In this document: in pieces, positions 1 to 8,159 of the stretch
Numbering within the stretch: position 1 is the first letter of the stretch
Layout of the letters: every line of letters starts with the position of its first letter
Origin: Oscillospiraceae bacterium
Lineage (GTDB): Bacteria; Bacillota; Clostridia; Oscillospirales; Oscillospiraceae
DNA length: 42,054 bases
Assembly: GCA_017380435.1 (NCBI GenBank)
Contig: JAFODZ010000048.1
Coordinates: forward strand, 1-42,054
Direction of reading: 5' to 3'
Notes under the pieces: model-generated
Told to the model about the DNA's origin: nothing
The model's database searches: none
What the model saw: the letters and a program-made list of their open reading frames with translations, nothing else
Made by a program: the position numbers and the translations under genes

Positions 1-372
1 GCGGCCATATACGATCTGCAGGAACAGCTCACGCATAGCGGTGTTGATGGCGTCGCAAACCAGGTCGGTATTCAGAGCCTCCAGGAGGGTCTTGCCGATC
101 AGGATTTCGGATGCCATAGCGGCAGAGTGGGTCATACCGGAGCAGCCCAGAGTTTCCACCAGAGCTTCTTCAATAATGCCCTCCTTCACATTCAGGGTCA
201 GCTTGCAGCAGCCCTGCTGAGGAGCGCACCAGCCAATGCCGTGGGTGAAACCGCTGACATCGCTGATCTGCTTAACCTGCACCCACTTACCCTCTTCGGG
301 AATGGGAGCCGGGCCGTGGTAAGCACCTTTGCCTACGGGGCACATGTGCTGTACTTCAGTACTATAAATCAT
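1..372 (-). CDS. NifU-like iron-sulfur cluster assembly scaffold protein (3' end outside window)
   Basis: The first 124 codons are visible; the gene runs off the left edge. The protein starts MIYSTEVQHMCPVGKGAYHG and carries three cysteines in contexts expected of the NifU_N/IscU fold: GWCAPQQGCCKL, LGCSGMTH and DLVCDAI. Such cysteines hold a nascent Fe-S cluster in scaffold proteins. This short NifU-like family is common in gut Clostridia, where as I recall it often precedes a GGGtGRT-family protein; that neighbour would lie beyond position 1. The ATG at 372 follows an AAAGGAAAA ribosome binding site. The gene has its own promoter and a perfect inverted repeat in its leader. Family assignment is from sequence resemblance; the role as a scaffold is inferred. 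Confidence 0.8.
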   Translation of the reverse strand, partial: MIYSTEVQHMCPVGKGAYHGPAPIPEEGKWVQVKQISDVSGFTHGIGWCAPQQGCCKLTLNVKEGIIEEALVETLGCSGMTHSAAMASEILIGKTLLEALNTDLVCDAINTAMRELFLQIVYGR

Positions 373-392
373 GGCAATTTTCCTTTCTTTGA

Positions 393-410
393 AAGACGGT
401 ACACCGTCTT
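393..410 (-). promoter_or_regulatory. Perfect inverted repeat in leader of the NifU-like gene
   Basis: AAGACGGT-GT-ACCGTCTT, 8-bp arms with a 2-base centre, lies between the promoter and the ribosome binding site. It is symmetric enough to be a repressor operator; the 2-base loop is too tight for a good RNA hairpin. The regulator is unknown. Confidence 0.5.
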
Positions 411-427
411 AAATTTTTTCCGAAAAT

Positions 428-456
428 ATTATACTGATTTCCACCAAAAAAGTCAA
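428..456 (-). promoter_or_regulatory. Promoter of the NifU-like gene
   Basis: TTGACT (456-451) and TATAAT (433-428) are separated by 17 bases on the minus strand, upstream of the ATG at 372. Confidence 0.8.
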
Positions 457-503
457 TGATTCCACTTCAAAAAATAGATATTCCCCAAAGATAATCTAAT
501 TTG

Positions 504-527
504 GTACAAAAATACTATAATTTGTAC
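504..527. promoter_or_regulatory. Inverted repeat GTACAAA-N10-TTTGTAC, possible operator
   Basis: Seven-base perfect arms with a 10-base AT-rich spacer lie about 20 bases upstream of the -35 box of the amino-sugar operon. This could be a regulator site for either divergent gene; function is inferred from symmetry and position only. Confidence 0.35.
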
Positions 528-547
528 AGTATTTTATGGAATTCTCA

Positions 548-577
548 TTGCTTTTCCGGAAGCATTTGTGATACGAT
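548..577 (+). promoter_or_regulatory. Promoter of the amino-sugar operon
   Basis: TTGCTT (548-553) and TACGAT (572-577) with an 18-base spacer, about 50 bases ahead of the NahK-like start codon. It is weaker than the consensus, which fits a regulated promoter. Confidence 0.55.
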
Positions 578-625
578 ACAAAAGGTTAAAAAGACCCTAC
601 TGACAATTTACCAAGGAGACGAATT

Positions 626-1705
626 ATGAACATAGAAAAGGCTGCCTACGAATTCCAGACGGAAGGCTCCCCTGTGGAATGCAACGCCTTCGGTCACGGT
701 CACATCAACAACACCTTCTGCATCATCACCGACACCGGTGCCAAATATGTGCTGCAGAGAATCAATAAATATGTTTTTAAAAATCCCATCCAGGTTATGG
801 CCAACACCAGCTCCGTTACCAATTATCTGCGGCAGCGGATCGAGGACCCCCGGATGACGCTGCATTTCATCCCCGCCAAGACCGGAAGATACTACTACAA
901 AGACCGGGAGGGTGAATTCTGGCGGATGTACGATTTCGTCGGCGGTTTTACCCTGGATATGCCGGAAACCGACGAGGATTTCTACCAGAGCGCTCTGGCC
1001 TTTGGCCGTTTTCAGGAGCTGCTTTCCGACTATCCTGCTGACACGCTTTACGAGATCATCCCCAACTTCCACAATACCATCGACCGCTACAACCAGTTTA
1101 AGGAATCCGTAAAGACCGATATGGTAGGCCGTGTTGCTGAGGTTCAGCAGGACATTCAATTTCTGCTGGATCGGGAAGAGATGGGCAGCACTCTGCAGAA
1201 AATGCTTTCTGCCGGCATTCTTCCCCTGCGCGTGACCCACAACGATACCAAGCTCAACAACGTCCTGCTGGATACCGCCACCCGCAAGAGTCTTTGCGTG
1301 CTGGATCTGGATACGGTTATGCCCGGCTCCAGTCTCTACGACTTCGGCGACTCCATCCGCTTCGGCGCTGCCACCGCTGCAGAAGATGAACCGGATACCT
1401 CCAAAATGAAGTTAGACCTGCATCTGTTTGAGGTCTATACCAAAGGCTTCCTCCAGGCCGCTCCCTCTTTGACCAATATGGAGGTTTCCATGCTACCCAT
1501 GGGCGCCTATGTGATGACGCTGGAGCTGGCTGTGCGGTTCTTGAAGGACTATCTGGACGGCGACCTGTACTTCAGCAAGATTTCCTATCCCGAGCATAAT
1601 CTGGTTCGTGCCAGAAGCCAGATGGCTCTGGTTGCCGATATGGAAAAGAAGTGGACGCAGATGAATCTGATCGTGGCCCAAATGGCTGATGAGATTCGCC
1701 GCTAA
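626..1705 (+). CDS. N-acetylhexosamine 1-kinase-like phosphotransferase
   Basis: A 359-residue kinase of the aminoglycoside phosphotransferase fold. It has the catalytic loop THNDTKLNNVLLD (residues about 205-217) and the metal-binding LDLDTVMPGSSLYDFGD that follows. Both closely match NahK-type kinases, which phosphorylate GlcNAc or GalNAc at C1 in salvage of mucin and milk-oligosaccharide sugars. The ATG at 626 has AAGGAG nine bases upstream. The gene is first of a three-gene operon with a ROK protein and NagA, and this supports an amino-sugar substrate. Exact sugar specificity cannot be read from the sequence; a choline/homoserine kinase-like role is less likely in this context. Confidence 0.8.
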   Translation: MNIEKAAYEFQTEGSPVECNAFGHGHINNTFCIITDTGAKYVLQRINKYVFKNPIQVMANTSSVTNYLRQRIEDPRMTLHFIPAKTGRYYYKDREGEFWRMYDFVGGFTLDMPETDEDFYQSALAFGRFQELLSDYPADTLYEIIPNFHNTIDRYNQFKESVKTDMVGRVAEVQQDIQFLLDREEMGSTLQKMLSAGILPLRVTHNDTKLNNVLLDTATRKSLCVLDLDTVMPGSSLYDFGDSIRFGAATAAEDEPDTSKMKLDLHLFEVYTKGFLQAAPSLTNMEVSMLPMGAYVMTLELAVRFLKDYLDGDLYFSKISYPEHNLVRARSQMALVADMEKKWTQMNLIVAQMADEIRR

Positions 1706-1722
1706 CGCGACAAGGAGGATTT

Positions 1723-3105
1723 ATGCAGTACTTAGGCATCCCGTATGATCTGAAGCATATTCCGGCATTAGATCCGGAATTTATCCCCTTCGGCATTTGG
1801 GCCGAGGCATACCGCAAGGGTGCAAAGCAGCCCCTTTCCATCGCTGTGGAGCGCAACAACGGCTATATCAGCGTGCGTCACACCCATATCCACGGTACAG
1901 AAGCTATGGCTGAGGCTGACTATCGGTATGTGGAGCGGTATGTAAAATTCCTGCTGTGGTCCATCGGCGGATTCCGGGTTTATATCTGCGGCTGCTCTGC
2001 CATCGCTCAGCGGTTACAAGCGGCTTACACTCCCAACGGCGCCCGTGCCTTCGATTGCGACTTTTTCACTAAGGTGTATGAAAGAGAATTTCAAGTGATA
2101 GATTCTCCTCTGGCGGAATGTCCCCAGGCCAACGAAGAACCCCAGCCTATCGGCGGTCACTTGGACGGCTGCCGCATCGGCTTTGATGCAGGCGGCTCTG
2201 ACCGTAAGGTCTCCGCAGTCATCGACGGTCAATGCGTCTATTCCGAAGAAGTGGTCTGGCATCCCAAGAAGAATCCCGACCCCAACTACCAGTACGAAGG
2301 CATCCTGGATTCTTTCCGCGCTGCCGCTGCCAAAATGCCCCGGGTGGATGCCATTGGCGTATCCTCCGCCGGCGTTTTCATTGGCAACGCGCCTATGGTC
2401 TCCAGCATTTTCTACTGCGTCCCCAGAGAGCGTTGGGACGAGGTCAAAACCGTTTTTGACCGGGCCGCTGCCGAGATCGGCGATGTTCCCATTGTGGTTG
2501 CCAACGACGGCGATGTTTCCGCCCTGGCGGGCGCTATGGGTATGGACGCAGGCTGCATTATGGGCATGGCCATGGGCACCAGCGAGGCTGTCGGCTATGT
2601 GGATAAGGACAAAAATGTTCTTGGTTGGGTCAATGAGCTGGCCTTTGCCCCCGTTGATCTGAACGAAAATGCTATGCAGGACGAATGGTCCGGCGACTTT
2701 GGCGTAGGCTGCAAATACTTCTCCCAGGATGCTGTCAACAAGCTCGCGCCCCGGGCAGGCATCGAGCTGGACGAAAATCTCACCCCGGCTGAAAAGCTGA
2801 AGGTGGTACAGGCGCTGATGGAAAAGGATGATCCCCGAGCCGCTGCGGTTTACCGGGATATCGGCATTTATCTTGCCTACACCGTTGTGCAGTACTGCCA
2901 GTTTTATGACATTGCCCACCTGATGCTGCTGGGACGGGTCATGTCCGGCAAGGGCGGCGATTTGATCCTGCGCACCTGCACAGAAGTTTTAAACGATGAA
3001 TTCCCGGCTCTGGCACAGCAAGTGAATGTTATGCTTCCCGACGAGAAGACCCGTCGGGTTGGTCAAAGCGCTGCTGCTGCCAGCCTGCCTATGATTGGAA
3101 AATAA
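1723..3105 (+). CDS. ROK-family protein, probable sugar kinase
   Basis: A 460-residue protein with an N-terminal part of about 145 residues that I do not recognise, then an ASKHA/ROK-like ATPase domain. The phosphate-binding segment GFDAGGSDRKVSAVIDG lies near residue 155 and a ROK-like NDGDVSALAGAMG further on. I see no helix-turn-helix at the N-terminus, so a sugar kinase is more likely than a repressor. The CxCGxxGC zinc motif typical of many ROK proteins is not evident. The gene starts 17 bases after the NahK-like stop behind AAGGAGG and ends 10 bases before nagA, so the three are almost certainly cotranscribed. Substrate unknown; an amino sugar is inferred from the neighbours. Confidence 0.75.
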   Translation: MQYLGIPYDLKHIPALDPEFIPFGIWAEAYRKGAKQPLSIAVERNNGYISVRHTHIHGTEAMAEADYRYVERYVKFLLWSIGGFRVYICGCSAIAQRLQAAYTPNGARAFDCDFFTKVYEREFQVIDSPLAECPQANEEPQPIGGHLDGCRIGFDAGGSDRKVSAVIDGQCVYSEEVVWHPKKNPDPNYQYEGILDSFRAAAAKMPRVDAIGVSSAGVFIGNAPMVSSIFYCVPRERWDEVKTVFDRAAAEIGDVPIVVANDGDVSALAGAMGMDAGCIMGMAMGTSEAVGYVDKDKNVLGWVNELAFAPVDLNENAMQDEWSGDFGVGCKYFSQDAVNKLAPRAGIELDENLTPAEKLKVVQALMEKDDPRAAAVYRDIGIYLAYTVVQYCQFYDIAHLMLLGRVMSGKGGDLILRTCTEVLNDEFPALAQQVNVMLPDEKTRRVGQSAAAASLPMIGK

Positions 3106-3115
3106 GGTGACTGCC

Positions 3116-4246
3116 ATGTTCTACAAAAACGCAAGAATTTTCTGCTGCGATTTTCAGTTTCGGATGGGTGCTTTTGAAGTCACCGATGAGGGAAAATTCG
3201 GTGCCATTCTGGCAGATACTGTGCCGGAAGATGCCATCGACCTGGGCGGCGCTACGGTGATCCCCGGCTTGTGCGATGTCCATAACCACGGCAACTCCGG
3301 CGAGGATTTCTCCGACGGCAATTACGACGGACTGGTGAAGATCGCCCGGTATCTGGCCCGGGAGGGTGTGACCTCCTTTGCTCCGGCTTCCATGACCCTT
3401 CCTTATGAGGTTTTGGAGAAGGCTTTTGCCACCGGCAAAATGCTTGCCGACCGGCAGCCGGAAGGCTGCAGCCGGATCATGGGCATCCAGATGGAAGGCC
3501 CTTATTTCTCCGAAAAGAAAAAAGGTGCGCAAAACGGCGCTTATCTGAAAGCCCCGGATTTTGCCGGGTTCAAAAAGCTTTATGACAGCTGCGGCGGTTT
3601 GGTGCGGATTGCAGATCTTGCCCCGGAATTACCCGGCGCTGTGGAATTTGCAGAGCAGGCAAGTAAGCTTTGCACCGTTTCCGTTGCCCACACCGACTCC
3701 GATTACAACCACGCCAAGGCCGCCTTCGATGCCGGTGCCACCCATCTGACCCACCTTTTCAACGGTATGCCCTCCATCCACCACCGCAACCCCGGTGTCA
3801 TTCCCGCCGCTGTGGAAAACCCCAATGTGCGGGCAGAGATCATCTGCGACGGACTGCATATTCACCCCGCCTCTGTACGGCTGGCATTTTCCGCCTTTGG
3901 CGCAGACAGAATGATTATCATTTCCGATGCGCTGCGCTGCTGCGGTATGCCCGACGGAGAATATGAATTGGGCGGTCAGCAGGTTTTCCTCTGCGGCGGT
4001 ATTGCAAAGCTGGCTGACGGCACCATCGCCGGTTCTGCCACCAACTTATACGAATGTATGCGCCGGGCAATGGACTTTGGCATCGCGGAAGAAAATGCCA
4101 TTCGGGCCTCTTCCTACAATCCCGCCTGCGCGCTGGGTGCGGAGGATAAGATCGGCTCCATTGAAACCGGTAAATATGCAGATTTCCTTGTTTGCAGCCC
4201 CGATTATCGCCAAAAAACCGTCTATATGGGCGGAAAAGCCATTTAA
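3116..4246 (+). CDS. nagA: N-acetylglucosamine-6-phosphate deacetylase
   Basis: A 376-residue amidohydrolase-superfamily enzyme that removes acetate from GlcNAc-6-phosphate to give GlcN-6-phosphate. Visible family signatures are the metal HxH in CDVHNHG (H56, H58), the MGIQMEGPYFS glutamate segment, VAHTDSDY, THLFNGMPSIHHRNPG, and the ISDAL aspartate. The frame opens upstream at a TTG (3095) inside the ROK gene. I chose the ATG at 3116 because AAGGTG sits six bases before it and the family length fits. It is last in the operon and is followed by a hairpin. Together with the kinase it supports GlcNAc catabolism; nagB is not in the window. Confidence 0.92.
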   Translation: MFYKNARIFCCDFQFRMGAFEVTDEGKFGAILADTVPEDAIDLGGATVIPGLCDVHNHGNSGEDFSDGNYDGLVKIARYLAREGVTSFAPASMTLPYEVLEKAFATGKMLADRQPEGCSRIMGIQMEGPYFSEKKKGAQNGAYLKAPDFAGFKKLYDSCGGLVRIADLAPELPGAVEFAEQASKLCTVSVAHTDSDYNHAKAAFDAGATHLTHLFNGMPSIHHRNPGVIPAAVENPNVRAEIICDGLHIHPASVRLAFSAFGADRMIIISDALRCCGMPDGEYELGGQQVFLCGGIAKLADGTIAGSATNLYECMRRAMDFGIAEENAIRASSYNPACALGAEDKIGSIETGKYADFLVCSPDYRQKTVYMGGKAI

Positions 4247-4252
4247 ATGCAA

Positions 4253-4281
4253 ATGCCACAACCGTTTTCCAGTTGTGGCAT
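4253..4281. terminator. Bidirectional terminator between nagA and the secreted-protein gene
   Basis: A 10-bp perfect stem (ATGCCACAAC with its complement) and 9-base loop, followed on the plus strand by TCTTTTATT. It sits between two convergent stop codons. Confidence 0.8.
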
Positions 4282-4285
4282 TCTT

Positions 4286-7267
4286 TTATTGGTCCAGGGC
4301 CTTGGCTTCCAAATGGTAATTGTACAGCGCCTTAAGAAGAGGTTTGATTCCTTCCGGTCCTTTTTGGTTCATACGGACGATATAGTTCATCGGACTGTAT
4401 GTCACGCTCAGATCTTCGCCTATAGAAACCGTAATGCTCTGTTGCAAATTCTGCGGCAAAATATCCCCGATTTCGATATAGTACAGATCGTTTCTTTTGA
4501 CCGGCGTATAGGATTTGCCGCCGGATGTAAAGGTATAGCCGGCGATATCCCCGGAAACCTTAAAATAGAACCGAACGGCGATCCGGTTTTCAAACAGCAG
4601 CGATGCGCCTGCAAAATCCACACCATCCAGCCTGTCCCGAATTTCCATCGGAGAATCGGCAGATGCGGGAATAGGCGTTTGCGAACCGTCAGTCACATCC
4701 CAGTCGGGCAGCGCATCTATGCGGTAATCAAAATAGGTTTGGGCAGCAATACCGTAGCACAGCAGCGCCTTCACAACATTATGATAGCGGCTTTGGCTCT
4801 CATCGGCAAGCAGCGCCCGGGCATAGTCATACACCCGGTAATCCGTCGCTGCGCCCACATCCTCGCCGCTCACCAGCTGCACGGAAATGGTGTCATTGAT
4901 CTGCGCCGGCGCTATATGAACGCTTACCTGCTCCCCGATGGGGAAAATCCGGGTTTGCTCCCCTATTTTGATATGCACCTGGGCCGTTTGCGCTACACTC
5001 TCGTGATACTGCGGATAGAAATTGACCCGCAGATCGTCAGCCAGTGTCACATTCCACCGGCTGATGGATGCCAGAGGTTCTGTATAGCTGTCCCGATAGC
5101 TGTCGCCGCAGCCGTCACAGCTGTGGGTGGTATAGCCTTGCCCGGCAATCGTCGGCGGCGTGACGGCAGCTTCATAGCTATGGCCGGCAGCCGGCAGGAT
5201 CATCGCATTGGAAACATCGCAGCCGGTACACATACGCACCGCGTAGCCTTCCGTCTGGCAGGTTGCGGGAACTACCGCATCCCAATCCCCCATGGTGTGA
5301 ACGCCGGTGGCGAAGGTATGCTGGGTATAGCTGTAATCGCAGGCGGTGCAGCGGTAGGTGGTCAAGCCGTCGCTGACGCAGGTAGCAGGCTGGGTGATCT
5401 GTTCTTCATAGCTGTGGGCGCAGGTCAGCTTCTGGGACACCGCAAAGGTATTGCGGTGGAGAATATGCTCCCGCATCTCCTGAGAAAATTCATTCTCATC
5501 GGCATAGTAGTTGACCGTATAAGCCTTGACCACATAGGTGTAGCTTCCCACATCCAGTTTGCCGAAGGTCAAATTATAATCCACAACGCTGCCGTCCAGC
5601 TCAAAGTAGTTCACGGGGTCTTTTTCCTCATCCACGATCTCCGTAATCTCGCTGGCCATATGGGCCTCGGCGTTAATATCCGTGCCGGAATAAATATAGG
5701 CACCTACCACGGACAAAGGCAGAACATCCGAGCCGATCAGGCCGCGTATGGAAAAGCTGCTGCCTTTCTGATTGTGAGAAGGGGCGCGGATGCCGGTGGC
5801 AGTGACTTTATCCTCATAAGGCCGGAAGCTTACGGTATTGCCGGCAGAAATGTAGCATTGCAGACCGTCGTACTCCGTTTCGTACCACCACTGTCCCGGG
5901 GTATTGCGGTAGAGTCCTGTCACAGCTACCCGCAGACCGCCGTCCATCCGGGTTATTGCCACCGCAGCCGGATTGGTTTCCGGCTCACAGGGTACATTCC
6001 GCAAGGCCGTTTCCTCGGTCAGCACCACCGTTCCCTTGCAAATATACCGCTGGCAATGCTCTAAATAGTCGCTTGTTGCCGCGGCGGATACGGTGAAGAC
6101 ATTACGGTGCAGGGTTTGTGTGACGCTCCAGGTGGAAAGTTCCCCCCGGTCGGCATACCGGTTTGCGGCGGTTGCCCGCAGCACATAGGTATATGTCCCC
6201 TTTTCCAGCTGACCGAATTTCAGATTCTTATCTACATTGCTTCCGGAAATTTGGTAGGAAATCTGGTTGATTCCGGAATCCTCGCTGGTCATACAAGGCT
6301 CGCCGGTAATATCCATTCCCGGATAAATGTATGCCCCCACATGGGTCAGCATCATACCCTCGGCGCGGATCAAACCGCCCATGGAAAAGCCGTTTTTGTA
6401 TTGGACATTGACCGGCTTTCTCACATCCATGGCGGAAATGGCATCCGAATGGGGATGGAAATTATGGGTATCCGCCGCCCGCAGGTAGCGCACCTGACCG
6501 CCCAAAATGATCTTGTACCAGTACTCCCCCTGGGTGTTGCCGTACAGGGCCAGGACAGAAACCTTGTCCCCGGCCTGCAAGATGCCCCCCTCCTGGGAGT
6601 TTTCGTAAACCTCCCCGGTGTAGGGGGATGTCCACAGAGTAGTTTCGTTCAGAATCTCCACCGTTCCTTCGGAGCTAAGCCGCTCACATTGGGCCAGATA
6701 CCCGGAGCTCAGCGCCACAGGGGCAGAGCGCACATACTGAAAATATGTTTTAAATGTGGAAATATCCTTGGTCACACCCCAGCGGATATTGCAATTTCCG
6801 TTGTAGTTGCAGTCGGCAAAGGTGACCGTACTGCCCTGCACATCGATGACATACACCGAATGGCCGCTATTGCGGATAATATCGCCGGGTTTCAAATTAT
6901 TTAAGGCAGAAAGGCTTGGATTGGTGTACCAGCCGTCGGCATTTTTCCGGGGATTGTAGCCGGTGGCATCGTAGCCAAGCTTCTCGGCAAAGCCCATACA
7001 TTGGGTGGATTGCCCCAAAAATGTATTGCAGCCGCAGCTTCCGTCGTATGTACAATTTCTGTGGTGGGTGCAGGGAGAGTCTGTCCAACCGTCGGGGTTG
7101 GGACCGTTCCAATATTTTCCGTCGGGGAATTTTTCCCGCAGTTCTTCCAAGGTCAAGCCTTTTGCCGCAGCCTGCGTCGGCAGTGCCAGCTTCGGCAGCA
7201 CCCCAATTAGAAGGCACAGCGTCAGCATCGCCGCTAACAGCTTTGGCAAACCGGTTTTTAAACCCAT
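4286..7267 (-). CDS. Large secreted protein with N-terminal CHAP-like cysteine hydrolase domain and repeat modules
   Basis: A 993-residue exported protein. The ATG at 7267 is chosen because AGGAGA lies six bases upstream and a clear signal peptide follows (hydrophobic LLAAMLTLCLLIGVL ending at AAA near residue 34). Residues about 35-195 resemble a CHAP/NlpC-type domain: TQCMGFAEKL would hold the catalytic Cys and GHSVYVIDV the His. Two related modules of about 210 residues follow, each with an SH3-like part and a segment ending LHRN.F.V. Next come three Cys-pair repeats of the form CTACDYSY, then an unrecognised C-terminal domain of about 240 residues. No LPXTG anchor or S-layer domain is seen. 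It probably acts on or at the cell wall; the substrate is unknown. Confidence 0.75.
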   Translation of the reverse strand: MGLKTGLPKLLAAMLTLCLLIGVLPKLALPTQAAAKGLTLEELREKFPDGKYWNGPNPDGWTDSPCTHHRNCTYDGSCGCNTFLGQSTQCMGFAEKLGYDATGYNPRKNADGWYTNPSLSALNNLKPGDIIRNSGHSVYVIDVQGSTVTFADCNYNGNCNIRWGVTKDISTFKTYFQYVRSAPVALSSGYLAQCERLSSEGTVEILNETTLWTSPYTGEVYENSQEGGILQAGDKVSVLALYGNTQGEYWYKIILGGQVRYLRAADTHNFHPHSDAISAMDVRKPVNVQYKNGFSMGGLIRAEGMMLTHVGAYIYPGMDITGEPCMTSEDSGINQISYQISGSNVDKNLKFGQLEKGTYTYVLRATAANRYADRGELSTWSVTQTLHRNVFTVSAAATSDYLEHCQRYICKGTVVLTEETALRNVPCEPETNPAAVAITRMDGGLRVAVTGLYRNTPGQWWYETEYDGLQCYISAGNTVSFRPYEDKVTATGIRAPSHNQKGSSFSIRGLIGSDVLPLSVVGAYIYSGTDINAEAHMASEITEIVDEEKDPVNYFELDGSVVDYNLTFGKLDVGSYTYVVKAYTVNYYADENEFSQEMREHILHRNTFAVSQKLTCAHSYEEQITQPATCVSDGLTTYRCTACDYSYTQHTFATGVHTMGDWDAVVPATCQTEGYAVRMCTGCDVSNAMILPAAGHSYEAAVTPPTIAGQGYTTHSCDGCGDSYRDSYTEPLASISRWNVTLADDLRVNFYPQYHESVAQTAQVHIKIGEQTRIFPIGEQVSVHIAPAQINDTISVQLVSGEDVGAATDYRVYDYARALLADESQSRYHNVVKALLCYGIAAQTYFDYRIDALPDWDVTDGSQTPIPASADSPMEIRDRLDGVDFAGASLLFENRIAVRFYFKVSGDIAGYTFTSGGKSYTPVKRNDLYYIEIGDILPQNLQQSITVSIGEDLSVTYSPMNYIVRMNQKGPEGIKPLLKALYNYHLEAKALDQ

Positions 7268-7331
7268 ATATGTTCTCCTTTCCCGTTCATCCGTTCCGGA
7301 ATTCCATTCAGATTGTCCAACAGCGGGGTAG

Positions 7332-7360
7332 ATTATACCATTGGCAGGCTGCCAAGTCAA
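7332..7360 (-). promoter_or_regulatory. Promoter of the secreted CHAP-like protein gene
   Basis: TTGACT (7360-7355) and TATAAT (7337-7332) with a 17-base spacer on the minus strand, about 65 bases upstream of the start codon. Confidence 0.85.
7341..7355. promoter_or_regulatory. Palindromic operator candidate inside the promoter spacer
   Basis: TTGGCAG-C-CTGCCAA, a perfect 7+1+7 palindrome, fills almost the entire spacer between the -35 and -10 boxes. A protein bound there would block RNA polymerase. The regulator is not identifiable here. Confidence 0.55.
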
Positions 7361-7431
7361 CAAAAACAGGTCGAACCCCGGCAGGATCACGCCTTTTATA
7401 TGAACAAGACGGTATCCCTTTCAAAAGCTAT

Positions 7432-7467
7432 AAATATTCCCTGTCCGGTTTCGGACAGGGAATATTT
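7432..7467. terminator. Terminator downstream of the phosphoribosyltransferase gene
   Basis: A 15-bp perfect stem (arms 7432-7446 and 7453-7467) with a 6-base loop. On the minus strand it lies 28 bases after the stop codon and its 3' arm begins a T/A-rich tract. Confidence 0.75.
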
Positions 7468-7494
7468 TTATTCATTTCAGGTGCTGCCCAACCG

Positions 7495-8130
7495 TTACAG
7501 CGGGGAATAGCCAAAGCTATTGACCAGCGCATCCAGCTTTCTGCCCTTCTTGCAGTAGGGGCAATCCCGGTAGTCGTAGCTTTCGTAATCGGGAATATCG
7601 CTGATATTATAGACGGAGCGAACCGGGTAGCCGCTAACCTCGTCCACCGCTCTGTAGATCGCCGCAACACCGGCAACCTCGCCGCCGTAGTAGCCAATGG
7701 CCTCAATGCTGCGGGTGGCCGTAAAGCCGGTAGTCACAGAAGCCATCAGAATCAAAACGTGCTTATTGCGGATCATCGGCTGGATATTATCCCGGAAGAT
7801 CATCTGGGAATTGGCGTTGTATTCCGGCTCCACCACATAAATGGACTTATGCTGATTGATGGTTAAAAATCCGCTCTTCGTCAGCTCCTCGGCAACAAAT
7901 GCGCCCAAAACTGCTGTGCCATCCAGGCAAAGGATGGTATCCACCGGGGTATTGTTGATAAAATGGGAAACCAGCTGACGGGCGCTGGCCTTTGCCTCGC
8001 TGATGCGGGTCTTTTCGTAAGTAATATCAATGTAGTAATTGATATGGGAGTGGTTTGTTGCGAAGTGTCCTTTAGCAACCCGCAGCGGAACTTTACCGTG
8101 CATAACGGGCAGATTTTGTAATTCGACCAT
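7495..8130 (-). CDS. Orotate phosphoribosyltransferase-like protein (type I PRTase fold)
   Basis: A 211-residue PRTase-family protein. The ATG at 8130 is chosen over an upstream start because AGGAGG lies seven bases before it. The PRPP-binding region reads HVLILMASVTTGFTATRS, matching the hydrophobic strand and TTG loop of the family. However, the usual acidic pair (as in VDDVITTG) is replaced by Met-Ala-Ser. That pair normally contacts the ribose of PRPP, so activity or substrate may differ. The C-terminus has a CPYC pair. It stands alone downstream of its own promoter and a terminator-like leader hairpin. It may be a nucleobase salvage enzyme or a regulator; a true pyrE role is uncertain. 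Confidence 0.65.
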   Translation of the reverse strand: MVELQNLPVMHGKVPLRVAKGHFATNHSHINYYIDITYEKTRISEAKASARQLVSHFINNTPVDTILCLDGTAVLGAFVAEELTKSGFLTINQHKSIYVVEPEYNANSQMIFRDNIQPMIRNKHVLILMASVTTGFTATRSIEAIGYYGGEVAGVAAIYRAVDEVSGYPVRSVYNISDIPDYESYDYRDCPYCKKGRKLDALVNSFGYSPL

Positions 8131-8159
8131 AGTGAATCCTCCTTTTGTGAAAAAGAAAA

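Noticed and set aside
4247-6064. Long plus-strand open frame opposite the secreted-protein gene
   Set aside because: It has no ribosome binding site and low-complexity composition, and lies exactly antisense to a gene with signal peptide, promoter and domain structure.
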